Notes under the pieces: generated by a model | Told to the model about the DNA's origin: nothing | Databases searched by the model: none | Seen by the model: only the letters and a program-made list of their open reading frames with translations | Source of the DNA: Cephalotrichum gorgonifer | Taxonomy: Eukaryota; Ascomycota; Sordariomycetes; Microascales; Microascaceae | DNA: 64,000 nt | Direction of reading: 5' to 3' | NCBI GenBank assembly: GCA_900312665.1 | Contig: ONZQ02000003.1 | Span: forward strand, 1,158,986 to 1,222,985 | Part shown: positions 33,124 through 44,261 of the stretch, one piece after another | Layout of the letters: each line of letters begins with the position of its first letter | How positions within the stretch are numbered: the stretch's first letter is position 1 | Translations under genes and position numbers: made by a program

Positions 33124-36093
33124 ATGTCCCTCAGCGGGCAAAGCGGCATTGACATCCTGTGTGACGCCGCCGCCGCCGGCTCAGACCTCCTCCCGCCCCT
33201 GGCCCCTCAGACTCCCCTGGCCCCCAAGGCCCCTCAGGACCAGCGGACCCTGGCAACCACCGCCACCGCGCAATCCCCCGCCCAACTCCCGCCCATCTCG
33301 TCGCCGACCAAGCCCGCCAAGAGGAAACTCCCCGGGGAAGCCCCGCCGCCTAGGTCGACCCCCTCACACGTGTGCCGCATCTGCAACCGCGTGTACGAGA
33401 GGGCCGACCACCTCACCCGCCACCTCCGCGCCCACGAGAACGCCCGCCCCTACCAGTGCACCAGGTGTCCCAAACGCTTCAATCGCGCCGACCTCCTCAC
33501 CCGCCACGAGGCTACCCACGACCGCGACGGCGTCGAGTCCGGCGGCCGGCCCTTCATCCGGAGAAGCGACCGCGCGTCCGAGGCATGCACCAACTGTGCC
33601 GCCTCCAAATCCAAGTGCGAGGACGAGAAGCCGTGCGCTCGATGTAGGAGTCGGAACCTCGTCTGCTCGGGACAGACCGGGAGGTCGAGCTCCCAGGGTG
33701 CCGTATCGACCCCGGACTCGACTACCGCGTCTTCGATGACTGCGGGGTACGAGGCCGTCACGGGTCCGCTTGGAACGGTGCCGGTCCGCCCTCTTGATAC
33801 GGAGATGACCACCGCCGTGCTTAATGCGGAGGACTCGTACGGAGAAGCGCATCCCTCCTCCGACACTACTCGTCACGTAGTGGCCAAGCCCGTGACTACG
33901 ACTACCACCGTTCACCAGCCTCCTATGATGAGTTCTGGTCCCGCCGATAGCGTCGCGTATCTCGACGCTTCCCAGAGCAGTTTCCAGGGTCTCGATTTCT
34001 CGTCATGGGACCTGAACTTCGAAGACCTTGCCGTCCCCACCTACGATCCCGTTGGCCCGAGCCCCTCGTCGGCCTACTCCTCCGGCTCCAAGTCGTCAGG
34101 GTCGAGGGCTATCATGCGCGATCCCGCTCGGGGCCACGAGGCGTTCAAGAGGTCGCCGTGGCTGTGGGAACCCGAGTCAGAGGATTACATCCGGCTCCAG
34201 AAGGAAGGGCTCAACGTGAGGGACGACGTGACCAGGACGCTGAGACCCGAGAGGCTGTCGAAGGCGCTGTACAACCGGATCCGGATGAGCAGCTCCATGC
34301 GCGACCGGTTATTCGCACTGGTTCTGGCGCAGCAGCATGGGGATCAGCAAAAGGTCCCGTCCTTCCCGTCGCTAGGGCTGCTGAACTACATACTCATGAT
34401 GTACTTCACGCAGGAAGAGCGTCAGTTCGACTCCTGGATACACGTCGGGTCCTTCGACCCCTCGTCGCTCCCGATCTTTATCGCGTCTATCCTTTCGCAC
34501 GGGTCTATGTTCGTGTCCGTCCCCGCTATCTGGCAGTTTGGAATGGCCATCCACGAGGTTGTGCGGGTGGGACTAGGTCTTCATGTAGGTCGCCTGACTC
34601 TGATATTCGACTTTTTTTTTCCGCGCAGCGTTCTCTTATTACACCGGAATATGCTCTGTTTGACGTTTCAAGGCTAACGGTGTTGATTGTACGCGCGTAG
34701 TTTGAGGCCCTGAACATGAACACGCGAGACCTTACCGCTGTCCAAACCTATATGATAAACCTAGACGTCGGGATATGGAGCGGCTTCAAGCGGAAGATGG
34801 AACTGGCGGAGGGCTTCCTCTGCCCACTGGTTACGGTATGTAGCTACTGTAGAGCAATTTTGTGGGACCACGGCTTCGGTATCGCTAACGTCCTCTACCA
34901 GATGATTCGTCGTGCGGGCAACTTCTCGTTGCCTCCCGACTCGGAGGATACGATACCAACGGGGACTGAAGACAAGGAAGCTCTTGGAAGAAAATGGCGG
35001 GATTTCATCCGGCGCGAGTCATATAAAAGGTGAGCAGCATATTATGAGAGAAGCAGACCCCGCATAATCCCGTGGATTTCCCCTGACCCCTGATAGACTT
35101 GCGTTGCATGCGTTCTTTCATGACGCACAGGCATCCATGCTTCTCTGCAGGCATCCCCTAATATCATTTACGGAGCTGCACTTCAGTCTGCCGGCACCCA
35201 GGGATCTCTGGATGGCTGTCTCCGCCGAACAGTGGCGGGACATCTACCTCGCCAAACCCCCTACCGACCCGTCTCGGATTCCCAACATAGCCGAGATCAT
35301 ACACATCCCCGACGCCATCTCCGAAGTAGGAGACCCCGCCGACCAGGAACTCTACTTCACGACCATACTCTACAGCTACCGCGCACAAATCTCCAGCTAC
35401 TGGGATTACGTCAAGCTCCACTCCACCGCGCAAAGGACGCTGCCCCCGCCCTGGCTCCAGCTCCAACACCAAGATCTCCACCGCCACCTAACCGCCCTGG
35501 GCGCCCGTATAGCCAGGTGCCTCCCGACCTCGCACCTCTGCCTCGCCTCCGAGCTCACAATCATGACCCTCCACGTCTCGCTTGACGACCTCCAGAAGTT
35601 CGCCGGCAAGGCTGGCGAGGCCGAGGCGCACAAAGTGTCCAACGCCCTGGATCAGCACTGGGCCACCACCCCCACGGCCCGCCACGCCGTCTTCCACGCA
35701 GGGCAGGTCCTCCGCCTGGCGCGCCTGCTGGCGCCCTCCTCGCTCCGCGACTTCACCGCCGTGGCGGTGTACTACGCCTCCCTGACGCTCTGGATCTACG
35801 GCCTGCTGAGGGCAGAGGATTCGAGCGGGGAGACGGAGGGCGAGGTCCTCGTCCTCGTGGACGGCGACGACTCGCCCTCCACGCGGGCCTTCCTCGAACG
35901 GGGCGGCATCCCGGCCGTGCGCGTCAGCGGCCGCGCCGAAGCGCTGGGCTCAGACGGCGCGGTGCTGAGGGAGGCGAAGGCCGTCCTGAGGGGGAACTAT
36001 CCCGCCCAAGAGGAGGCGGTCCCGCCTCTCGTCGAGAGCCTAGGATCTCTGCTAACGGACCTCGCGGGGGATGGGGGCACCGTAGGTTACTGA
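33124..36093 (+). CDS. Dual C2H2 / Zn2Cys6 fungal transcription factor
   Basis: Exons 33124-34584, 34701-34835, 34902-35029 and 35097-36093; 906 residues. Introns start GTAGGT, GTATGT and GTGAGC, two have GCTAAC branch sites, and all phases agree. Two C2H2 fingers begin near residue 84 (CRICNRVYERADHLTRHLRAH; C-x2-C-x12-H-x3-H) and 112 (CTRCPKRFNRADLLTRH). A Zn2Cys6 cluster follows near residue 155 with spacing C-x2-C-x6-C-x5-C-x2-C-x6-C (ACTNCAASKSKCEDEKPC). After a Ser/Thr-rich linker, the second half has the helical fungal-specific regulatory region (IWSGFKRKMELAEGFLCP, FFHDAQASMLLCRHPLISF, LWMAVSAEQWRDIYLAKPP). This two-type finger layout is typical of RegA/Klf-like fungal regulators. It sits alone beside a desert, so a target pathway cannot be inferred. 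The ATG at 33124 is the first in frame after a GC-rich leader; upstream ATGs are in other frames. Confidence 0.9.
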
Positions 36094-37021
36094 GGCGAGG
36101 GACGGGACGGGAGTTAGATACGAGCAAGTACAAGCAAGAACGACACACAGCAACGACACATGAACACACCCAGGGTTTGGGTGTGCCTGCTCTTTTTATC
36201 TTCTTCTTCCTCTTCTTTTTTTTTTTCATCGTTTCCCAGGCAAGGAATACGAGGTGGGCGTTTGTGCATTCATGGTGGGTTCTTTGGGAAAGGGGGAGGG
36301 GCGTCGGTTGGATTTCGGACTTTGGGATGGACACTGGGCAATGGTCTACCTAATTTTTGCTCCGACGGAGTTTTTACACAGGCGGCGGAAGCCATCGAGT
36401 GATAGTAATTTTAAGTACGCAAATATACCCATGTTTGGGGAGGGGAACGGCATCATCACGCGTATTACCCGTTCGTTGCTGTATATATATATATGTATAA
36501 ATATGTATTTTGTAGTTAATACAAGGCATATATAACCTGCTTGGCACAACGTATTCTAAAGTGGGCTAGCTATATATGAACCCACCCATAAACAAGCAGT
36601 GCATGCATGCAGTGAGAAGCGCGAGCGAGATGTAACCCAAGAACCTAGACAGAAGCTTGGCATGCGAAGTAAACTAGCACCAACATGAAAAGAAAACGGA
36701 TGGTTGCCAAGGCAGAGACTGCCCCCTTCCCGACCACTCCTTTCGTCCGTAGCTTGTGGACCTCCTCCTCCCACCCGGGGCCAAAAAAAAATGGAAACGC
36801 GCCCAGTTTCTCAATCACGGGGCGCCAAAAAAACGAACGGGTTATGACCTACCCCGGCCGAGAGTGAGGCTGCGGGTGGCTAGGCGTCCAGTTGGTCGGA
36901 GAAGAGTTCGGGCCTTAAACAAGGTTAGGAACGCAAAAGTTACTCCGGTAGATTTTCAGAGGAGCCCAGAAAGGGCGGGGGGAAACGAAAAGGGGGGGAA
37001 GGAAGGGGGAGGGGGGATATT
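36094..37021. other. Convergent 3' flanks of the transcription factor and the Pro/Gln-rich gene
   Basis: No independent gene. A pyrimidine tract with 11 T (36195-36230), an AT dinucleotide stretch (36482-36515) and A runs (36783, 36827) fit 3' UTRs. If the Pro/Gln-rich gene uses the GTAAGT donor at 37029, a short last exon on the minus strand could lie at 36913-36849. Confidence 0.55.
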
Positions 37022-39643
37022 TCACTTACCCGACCCTGAGCCCTGGTCTTTAGACGAGGGGAACCCATACCGACCTCCTATTATCGGCACCACGGTCTGG
37101 CCTATGATATTCGTCGTCCGGTCTACGAGCTTCTTCGCGTACTTGCCCGTCATGGAACCCAGGTAGGCCCCCGCCCTGCCGCCCGGGGTGGTCGAGATGC
37201 CGGGGGGCGGAGTGTAGGCGGCGCCGTGGTACGTTGGGTGTGACGGTGGAGCGGCGTAGGGTTGTTGGCCCGTGGGACTGTAGGGCTGGCTCGCGAGGTT
37301 GTAGGGTTGGCCGGTAGGGGCGTAGGGCTGGTTGGCTGGCGGGCTGTAAGGCTGGCCCGCGGCGGAGGACGGACGCGGGGGCAGAGGTGGTGGGACGCCG
37401 AGGTGGAACTGAGGCTGATAAACTGAAGCAGGGGATGGCACGGCAGCCTGGGGGCTCACGGTGTGCGGCCTGGGCGGGACAGATTGACTGTAGGAAGGGG
37501 GAGGGGAGTTGGGCATTTGATCAATGGGGGGAGTGTTAGAGATGAGCTGCGCAGTCGACGATACTGGCGGGGGATTCGGCGGGGGCGGAGGGATGTTGAA
37601 GGTCTGGGCGGTTGGAGCGGGGGTGGACGCCGCTGATGTGTGCGGTGATTGGGCCACCGGGGGCATCATGGACGGAGCCTGACTGGGCACTTGCGGCTGC
37701 GGCGGGACCTGGGCCTGTGCCGGCGGCGCAGCTTCGCTGTGGACGGGTTGTGGGCTGGCCTGGCTATGCGGGGATTGCTGGCCCTGCTGCGGCTGCTGTT
37801 GGGGAGGGGGGCTCTGGGCGTTATGATGCTGCGGGTTCTGCGGCGGGGGGGTAGGCTGGTGCTGAGGGTACGAGGGTTGCTGAGGTGGAGGTGTAGGGTG
37901 ACCATACTGCGCAGGGGGGGCCTGCTGCGGCGGGGGTGTAGGTTGTTGGTATTGAGGGTGAGGGGGTTGCTGAGGAGGTGCAGCATGGCCATGTTCGGTG
38001 GGTTGCGCCTGCGGCGGTGGCGTAGAATGATCCTGAGCGTACGCCTGCTGCTGCTGCTGCTGCTGAGGGGGAGGTGTTGGATGGCCATTCCCGGCGGGAG
38101 GCTGCTGTTGCGGTGGCGGGGTGGGTTGGTGGAGAGGGTATGGAGTTTGCTGAGGGGGTGATGTAGGATGGCCATGCACGGCGGGAGACTGCTGCTGGGG
38201 CGGCGTGGGTTGGTGAAGAGGGTACGGAGGCTGCTGTTGCGGCGATGTAGGGCGGCCATGCTCGACGGAAGGCTGCTGCTGGGGCGGGGTAGGCTGGTGG
38301 AGAGGGTACGGAGGTTGCTGAGGAGGTGATGTAGGACGGCTATGCCCGGCGGGAGGCTGCTGTTGCGGCGGCGGCGTGGGTTGGTGGAGAGGGTACGGAT
38401 GTTGCTGAGGAGGGGGGGTAGGACGTCCCTGTTGGGTAGGAGGCGCCTGTTGGCCAGGTGTGCCGGTGGACGGTCCGGGTCCGGGCTGGGCCGCCGACCC
38501 CAAGGTGCCCACTACTTGTGCCGGCCCGGTCTGGCTCGGAGGAGTAGGAGTCGCCTGCTGGGCAGGGGTGCCGGCGGACGGTCCAGGGCCGGGCTGGGCC
38601 GCCGTCCCCTGAGGGCCCGCTGCTTGCCCCGGCCCGGCCTGGCTCGGAGGGGTATAAGCTTGGTATGACACGCCCTGCTTTGGCCCCGACGAACCCAGGG
38701 TAGCGGCAGGCGGTACAGGTCGAGCTTCCTGGTGAGGACTCTGAGGGCTACCGACGGCTGGCGACCCCTGCCCCGCACTCGCCTGCTGACCCTGGGCCCC
38801 TGCGCCGGCCCCTGCATTGTATGCAACATACTGCTTCGCCGGCTTATCCTGGGCCGCCCCCGCATTTTGCTGGTACGGGACATATTGCTTCTCCGGCCCG
38901 CCCTGCGGCGGCGCCGAGCCAACCCGTGACTTCCCAGCCTCCTCCCCCTTGCCGCCGTCCCCCGACACCGCGGCGACCGTCGCCACCTTCTCCTCCGCAC
39001 CACCACTCCCGCCCTTAGCCCCACCGCCACCCCCCGGCCCCTGCACGACAACCTCCTTCCCGCTATCCTCGAGGAAGAACCCCCACGGGTTAGCCGGCGC
39101 GGGGGTCCCCTTCTTCGCGGCGATCTTCAAGGGCGCGGGCCTCAGATCATCGTCGTCGTTCTCCTTCCGCTGGGCGGCGGCCGGCTTGGCGGCCGGCTCG
39201 GCGGGCAGCTCGGCTATGAACTCGGCTGGCCCCTTCTGCGGCTGCGGGGACGGGGCCGTCCCTGGCGAGGCGGTCCCGGGGGTGACGCACGCGGAGTCGA
39301 GCTCCGCCACGAACCCGAGCGGCCCAGGGTTCGGCCGCTGCCCGTACGGCGACACGGGGGACTGGGCCGCCGCCTGCTGCGAGGGCAGGAGGCGCGCGTG
39401 GTGCTGCTGGGGGGGCGGGGGGGAGTACACTGGTTGCTGGGGGGGCTGGTGAGGGTAGGAGGCATACTGAGGCTGCGGGGGTCCGTTTGGCGGAGCCGCC
39501 TGCTGCTGCGGCGGCGGAGAGGAGGGATATGGCTGGGATGGGTGTTGGCCCTGGGGCGGACCCTGTACGCCCCCCGCAGCGTCGGAGGGGGGTTTCCAGT
39601 AGACCGGCTGCTGCGGCGGCTGATAAGGCGTGTAGTTGCTCAT
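37022..39643 (-). CDS. Pro/Gln-rich tandem-repeat protein
   Basis: 873 residues from ATG 39643 (MSNYTPYQPPQQPVYWKPP). About half of all residues are Pro or Gln. Order: P/Q-rich start; two related short motifs GFVAELDS and EFIAELPAEPA (residues ~110-150); a more ordered stretch NPWGFFLEDSGKEVVVQG; two ~36-residue GPGPSAGTP-type repeats (+ strand 38440-38660); about eight ~28-residue repeats with core YPLHQPTPPQQQ (37850-38440); a P/Y-rich tail with QPYSPTGQPY repeats; and a conserved-looking basic end TGKYAKKLVDRTTNIIGQTV. The last codons overlap a perfect donor (GGTCGG|GTAAGT at 37030/37029), so the true C-terminus may lie in a further exon. A low-complexity, prion-like scaffold or actin/membrane-associated protein is conceivable; no function is assigned. 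Confidence 0.75.
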   Translation of the reverse strand: MSNYTPYQPPQQPVYWKPPSDAAGGVQGPPQGQHPSQPYPSSPPPQQQAAPPNGPPQPQYASYPHQPPQQPVYSPPPPQQHHARLLPSQQAAAQSPVSPYGQRPNPGPLGFVAELDSACVTPGTASPGTAPSPQPQKGPAEFIAELPAEPAAKPAAAQRKENDDDDLRPAPLKIAAKKGTPAPANPWGFFLEDSGKEVVVQGPGGGGGAKGGSGGAEEKVATVAAVSGDGGKGEEAGKSRVGSAPPQGGPEKQYVPYQQNAGAAQDKPAKQYVAYNAGAGAGAQGQQASAGQGSPAVGSPQSPHQEARPVPPAATLGSSGPKQGVSYQAYTPPSQAGPGQAAGPQGTAAQPGPGPSAGTPAQQATPTPPSQTGPAQVVGTLGSAAQPGPGPSTGTPGQQAPPTQQGRPTPPPQQHPYPLHQPTPPPQQQPPAGHSRPTSPPQQPPYPLHQPTPPQQQPSVEHGRPTSPQQQPPYPLHQPTPPQQQSPAVHGHPTSPPQQTPYPLHQPTPPPQQQPPAGNGHPTPPPQQQQQQQAYAQDHSTPPPQAQPTEHGHAAPPQQPPHPQYQQPTPPPQQAPPAQYGHPTPPPQQPSYPQHQPTPPPQNPQHHNAQSPPPQQQPQQGQQSPHSQASPQPVHSEAAPPAQAQVPPQPQVPSQAPSMMPPVAQSPHTSAASTPAPTAQTFNIPPPPPNPPPVSSTAQLISNTPPIDQMPNSPPPSYSQSVPPRPHTVSPQAAVPSPASVYQPQFHLGVPPPLPPRPSSAAGQPYSPPANQPYAPTGQPYNLASQPYSPTGQQPYAAPPSHPTYHGAAYTPPPGISTTPGGRAGAYLGSMTGKYAKKLVDRTTNIIGQTVVPIIGGRYGFPSSKDQGSGSGK
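37850..38440 (-). repeat. Coding minisatellite, ~84-nt unit (28 residues)
   Basis: Inside the Pro/Gln-rich gene. About seven to eight diverged copies; core peptide YPLHQPTPPQQQ followed by HGRPTSPPQQ or HGHPTPPPQQ. Copies nearest the centre are most alike, as expected from unequal crossing-over. Copy number probably varies between strains. Confidence 0.75.
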
Positions 39644-41966
39644 TGTTCGTCGACACTCCCCGTGGTTATCGACAAGGGCGAATTTGGAAAGGAGAAGGAA
39701 AGCCTTTGCCCCTGGTGTCCTGAGGGAGGAGGGGAGGGGCGAAGGCGAGCGATGGGTTGGGAGCCCAGCCTTAGCTCGCCAGGTCAAGATCGGGCACAAT
39801 TGGCGCGAACGCGGGGACTATTCAGCAAGGAAACAAAAGGGTACCCGGCCAAAGATACTCTGTTGCTTGATGAGGAGGAAAGGGTTAAAAAGGAAACCCG
39901 GACGGAGATGGCGTCGAGTTCCCAATGATTCGGGATGAAGTTTCGTTTTTGGCCTCGTGCGTGAAATCAAAAATAGAGGACGGGACTGGACAGGTCACGC
40001 TGTAGTCCCTCCTTAATCTTGCTCGGTTGCACTGCGCTCGCAGCTGAAGAAAGGGTGGTACGAATGTGAAATGGGCTGTGGTCAAGAGTGGGGACAGGGA
40101 CAGTGACATGGACAGCGCGTGAAATAACCAAAGGGTCAGTGCTTCGGAGGCCAATAATACGTATACGTATGTGTACTCGTACCTTGTTTGGTTTGTACAG
40201 GTACAGGTACGTACGGGACGGGTAGCACGACGCGATGGATGCGAGATCCATATGCTTCCGTTGGCTGCTCGCGATTTCACCAGACAGAGACCTTCATTCG
40301 CATCCCAGGACTGACGACCGTAATAAGTCAACTCACATATCAAGCCACAGGCTCCGGGGCCCGGACTGAAAAAAAAGACCAGGCACCTCGTGCTTTGTTG
40401 AGCAGATTCCACTGTCTGCAGCAAGTACAAGTACTCGTAGCGAACGGCTGAGACAGGCACCGCCTCCACAACCTGGAGAATAAGACACTGGCGCTCCGTA
40501 TTACTCCGCTTGTTCTCTTCGTACAATTAGTTAATCCAGCTCCCGAGAGCGCGGATCCTGTGGCTCAGCTCCCTCCCCCTTTCCTGCTATCCCCGCTTAA
40601 TATCCCCTCGCCCAACGGAGGCAACCGACATAATAATAGTATACATCTGAATGCGGAAAATCTTGTGTTCCGAGTGCTCAGACAAGCCACAGACATTTCG
40701 ATCAATCGGGTTACCAGTGCGCAAACGATTCCCCCCTCACCTTCCGATGCTCTGATAGGACAGCTGAAAAATCAAGCTTTTGGGGGTCCAGCGCCGAGAC
40801 GAGGAACGGACGGAAATAGCCCGCTTCCTCACAGCACAGCAGGCACAGCCTCAGGGGTAGGGACGACGTCCATTATTACTCATCGGTAGTGCTTGGAAAA
40901 CCGTGGTGGAATATCCCGTCTGTTGGAGTCCTCATCTCATGGCGCTAATGCGACAGGGGATCAAACGGTCATGGGAAATCGCCATCGCTCGCCGCAGTTG
41001 TATTAGTGCCCCACCAGCCACAGCCACAGCCACAGCCACACATACCCCTGCCTGCTCTAGAATGAAAATTCATCTGCCCCGTCGTGGACTGATGTACGTA
41101 ATACTCGTACAGATATATTCATACCTTGTCTTGGAACAACGAGAACTTCCAGAAACCACCCGAGTGGGGCTTTGGACTGGCAATCCACGCGTCCTCGCCC
41201 ATATTGGACCCTGCATGTTCTAGGGATTGAGACATCGTCGCTGGGGAGGAAAAAAAAACGAACTATCAAATGGTCATTTGACTTGCCCAGGGAAATAGTG
41301 AAGAAACGGCCATGTAACCAAGATATATTATTCCCCACCCCATTTTTGTTCCACGCACGAAACGAGTATATCTGTGAACTACACACCTTATTCACCAAAT
41401 CAAAGAGCACCCCGAGCGCGACAACCAGAAAACCGAATCAAGATCTCGCCTGCCGAACCGAGGACGGAAAGAAAAGGGGATACAAAGACAATATTTCGCA
41501 ACAAGGAAAGAAAGGAAAGAAAGACAGCCCAAAAAATGTACAAGACAACCGTATATCAGCCCGGGAAACTCGGCGGGACATAGGGGAAGAGAGCCCCAAG
41601 TCATACCTCGCCACGCGTGCTTTCCGCTCCACCCCGTCCTCCGTGTATTATGTATCCATCCCCATCTCTTGCGAGTCGAAACTGTAAAACAACCCAAACA
41701 TTTGCCCCAGACACGCCTGTGAGCCGAGACCAAACCAAAAAAGGGTGCGGGAACATGCCAGAGAAGAAAAGAAGAAGCAGACGGAAAACAAGTAACGCCC
41801 TGGCCCCCCATGGTACCCGAAAGCTGCTTGTAAGAAAATAGCGCCATGCACACAGAGTACATCGCCTCGTATGTCCATGATGGGGGGCATTTAGTTTCCC
41901 ACATCCAACCCCGTCATAGTGTCTACTTGCTGCGACGGCGACGGCGACCGGGTGCTAACCACTAGC
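39644..41966. other. 2.3 kb without a recognised gene
   Basis: 5' flank of the Pro/Gln-rich gene on the left and 3' flank of the next minus-strand gene on the right. It has four TACTYGTA-family 8-mers (40174, 40426, 40432, 41102), two of them overlapping as a 14-mer, a GTACAGGTACAGGTACGTAC run at 40196-40215, and a CCACAG hexamer repeat at 41014-41042. No convincing coding frame. Confidence 0.55.
41014..41042. repeat. CCACAG hexanucleotide microsatellite
   Basis: About 4.5 units of CCACAG (GCCACAGCCACAGCCACA) in non-coding DNA. Confidence 0.75.
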
Positions 41967-43205
41967 TCAGTCGCGATCCTTTCGCTCCAGGCTTCGCATC
42001 CGTTCGTTCCACCTTCGCTTGCCAACCCTTGTCTCGTAGTGCGGCGCAACGTTCTTGACGTCTTGCATCATCGACTCGATAGCTGACCGCGTCTTGTTGC
42101 GATACGAGTCCACTGTTTCACCCGTTCGTCAGTACATGCCCCCCCATTGATAAAGCCTCACCCACCCTTCATCCGGAGGTAGATCAAGTATGGAATGGAA
42201 AAGGGAGCGTGTGACTTACTGGCTCTTTGGAGGAATAGAGTCCTCCCCGAGAAGACCCGGCTCTGCAGCCAAGCCATCCGGTACCCGAGCTCATTCAACT
42301 TGACTTCCTTCCCCCTCATGCTCCTCCTCATCCGAGGCACCGTCACTTCACCTTCCTTATTCTCCCCAACCGGCACCTTCACCATTGCCGTTGCCCGGCC
42401 CCGGCCCCTCGCCCGCGTCCTCCCTCGCCCCCTAGAGAGCTCCCTGCCCTCGGTCTCCTCATTTCCGTCGTCCGAGGCGACGTCGTCCTCGAAGAACGAG
42501 CTTCCTGTTGCGCTCGGCGGCGGGCTCTGCATTTCCCGAGGGAAGAAGCTGCGCGGGAACACGCTCGACCCCTTCCGAAAGCTGTCGGGTATTTCCTTGG
42601 TATTGACGCCCTCGAGAGTCACGCGGATCCGAAGTCGGGATCCCCGCGCATTGTCCTCGACAAGAATGAACTTGCGCTTCTTAGCCTCGGGCATGTCCGG
42701 GAAGAGGTCAGCCACCTCATCACTGTCCGCCCCAGAAGTGGTACGAGCCGCAGCGAGCGCAGGCGCAGGGCCGAGGGCGCCGCCGTATGACGGACTTGTG
42801 TTATATCCGGTGAATACCTGCGCCGGTCGCACGTCTTCGCCCGCCGGCGGCGCGTGGTGGTGGTGTTCTCCATAGCCGGGGCCTAAGATCGTATATCAGC
42901 ATGGCTGTGCGCGAATAGAACAAGCATCAATCAAAACATCTTTGGAACGGCGTCTGGCAAATCAGGTGAACGTAGTCAGGGGGTGGAGATCAGTGAGGTC
43001 GTCCGGGATGGCAATGATCGACTTCGATACATGTTGTGTGGTAACAGTAAGCAGGTGTTGTTGTCGAGGGAGACCAGCTGACCCCGGTGGTTCGTCAAGG
43101 GGGCTAGGCTTGAGCAGGGATCCCCGGCACTATGCCGAAGGACAGATGGGCGTGGGGGTCACTAACCCTGGGGTTCTCGAGGAAAACTCCAACGGCGGCA
43201 GACAT
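41967..43205 (-). CDS. Nuclear-type protein with a DUF8032-like core; first exon tentative
   Basis: Exons 42882-42220 and 42112-41967 are well supported (donor GTAAGT at 42219, acceptor CAG, phase 1), joining FLQRA to MDSYRNKTRSAI. A first exon 43205-43163 (MSAAVGVFLENPRV) with donor GTGACC keeps phase and a GCTGAT branch lies 10 nt before the acceptor, but this is weaker. Model: 283 residues. The core is KKRKFILVEDNARGSRLRIR followed by SVFPRSFFPREMQSPPPS, then an acidic patch (FFEDDVASDDGNEETEG), an Arg/Gly stretch (RGRGRTRARGRGRA) and a conserved end (GYRMAWLQSRVFSGRTLFLQ, HYETRVGKRRWNERM). I recall fungal homologues with the same YPRSYFP and ETRVGKRRW motifs but no assigned function. The core aligns without gaps to the neighbouring gene at 44262-45882. 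Confidence 0.75.
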
Positions 43206-44261
43206 GGGGTGCCACATGGTTTGTCCCCAGCGTTTCATTTTGCACTCGCACACCGTTCTTTGAAATCGGTATAGGAAACAATCAGTGAGTTATCTCGCAC
43301 AAGGTGCACCACACACTCTACGTGAGTGTCCCTTCTCGCACAAACGCAACTAGCAACTTGCAGTTCTGCTTCCTTCTTGCCCATCCACTAGGCAAAGCAA
43401 AATGAGAGCCACACTTGATCAAAAGCAAAAATTTGTGCAGTTTTTTTTCCAATTCCAAAAGCGCAGTAGCAATTGAATGCTATGAGACCCGTGCTGTAGC
43501 TTCCCTGTCTACTTCCTCTATCCTCCTTGTTCCACCTGGACAAAAGAGAAAGAGGCGGAGGAAGTGGCTATATGACATCAGCAACCAACTGGTGGCGTTT
43601 GAATAGATGACAGGTACTTTACAAAACCAGGCTTCGCAAGCAAAAGGCAGGATATAGACTGTCCTCGGCAAGAATGTCTTGACAAGTTGAAAACAAATCA
43701 AGTGCTTGCCTTTCGCGCCATACTTATGTGTGGATGAAGAGGCAGGTGAAGGGGAAAGCGATTCAAAGCCAACAAAGAGCGCATGGTGGTGCTGCGTGGA
43801 ATATCTCTCTGAGCAGACCATGTCCGAACTCATATCCACAGTATATGCCTTGCACCGACTAGTTTGAAAAACAAGTCGGACAATCCGCCGCCACCGTTGG
43901 CAACAGCCGAGCTGCCCCTTAATATCGGTCTAACCAGACGAACAAAGAAAAAGCCAGTGCAAAAGAAGGAGTAAGGAAACAATAACAGGACAATAATGAG
44001 GCCCCCCATCTCAAGGCCACTCAAGTATAGGTGATGATGTAATGCGGGAGTGCGAAGCAAAAGAAATTTGGTATTGCACAGGTGTAATGTAAGAATCAAG
44101 CGCGCGCGCGTTGATGGGGGTTGTGATGGTGTCGCCAGAAGGAACGATAACAGGCGTAGGTATCTCTAAAAATTTGCGAGGTAACAAAACAGGCGGCGAA
44201 ATAGTGTCGAGGGCTCGAAAGGCAATAATAGCGGAGGCCTGAGCATGCCAGCTCAGGCCGC
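43206..44261. other. Intergenic region between the two DUF8032-like genes
   Basis: No gene recognised. It contains the likely 3' UTR of the gene at 44262-45882 and, at its far end, the promoter of the gene at 41967-43205. A CG alternating tract lies at 44100-44111 and a perfect 9-bp hairpin at 44236-44259. Confidence 0.6.
44236..44259 (-). terminator. Perfect 9-bp hairpin two bases after the stop codon
   Basis: GGCCTGAGC and GCTCAGGCC flank the 6-nt loop ATGCCA. It starts two bases beyond the TGA (44264-44262) of the DUF8032 gene. A structure this close to a stop codon would sit in the terminating ribosome's path; a 3'-UTR regulatory role is inferred, not shown. Classical eukaryotic termination does not need such a hairpin. 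Confidence 0.4.
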
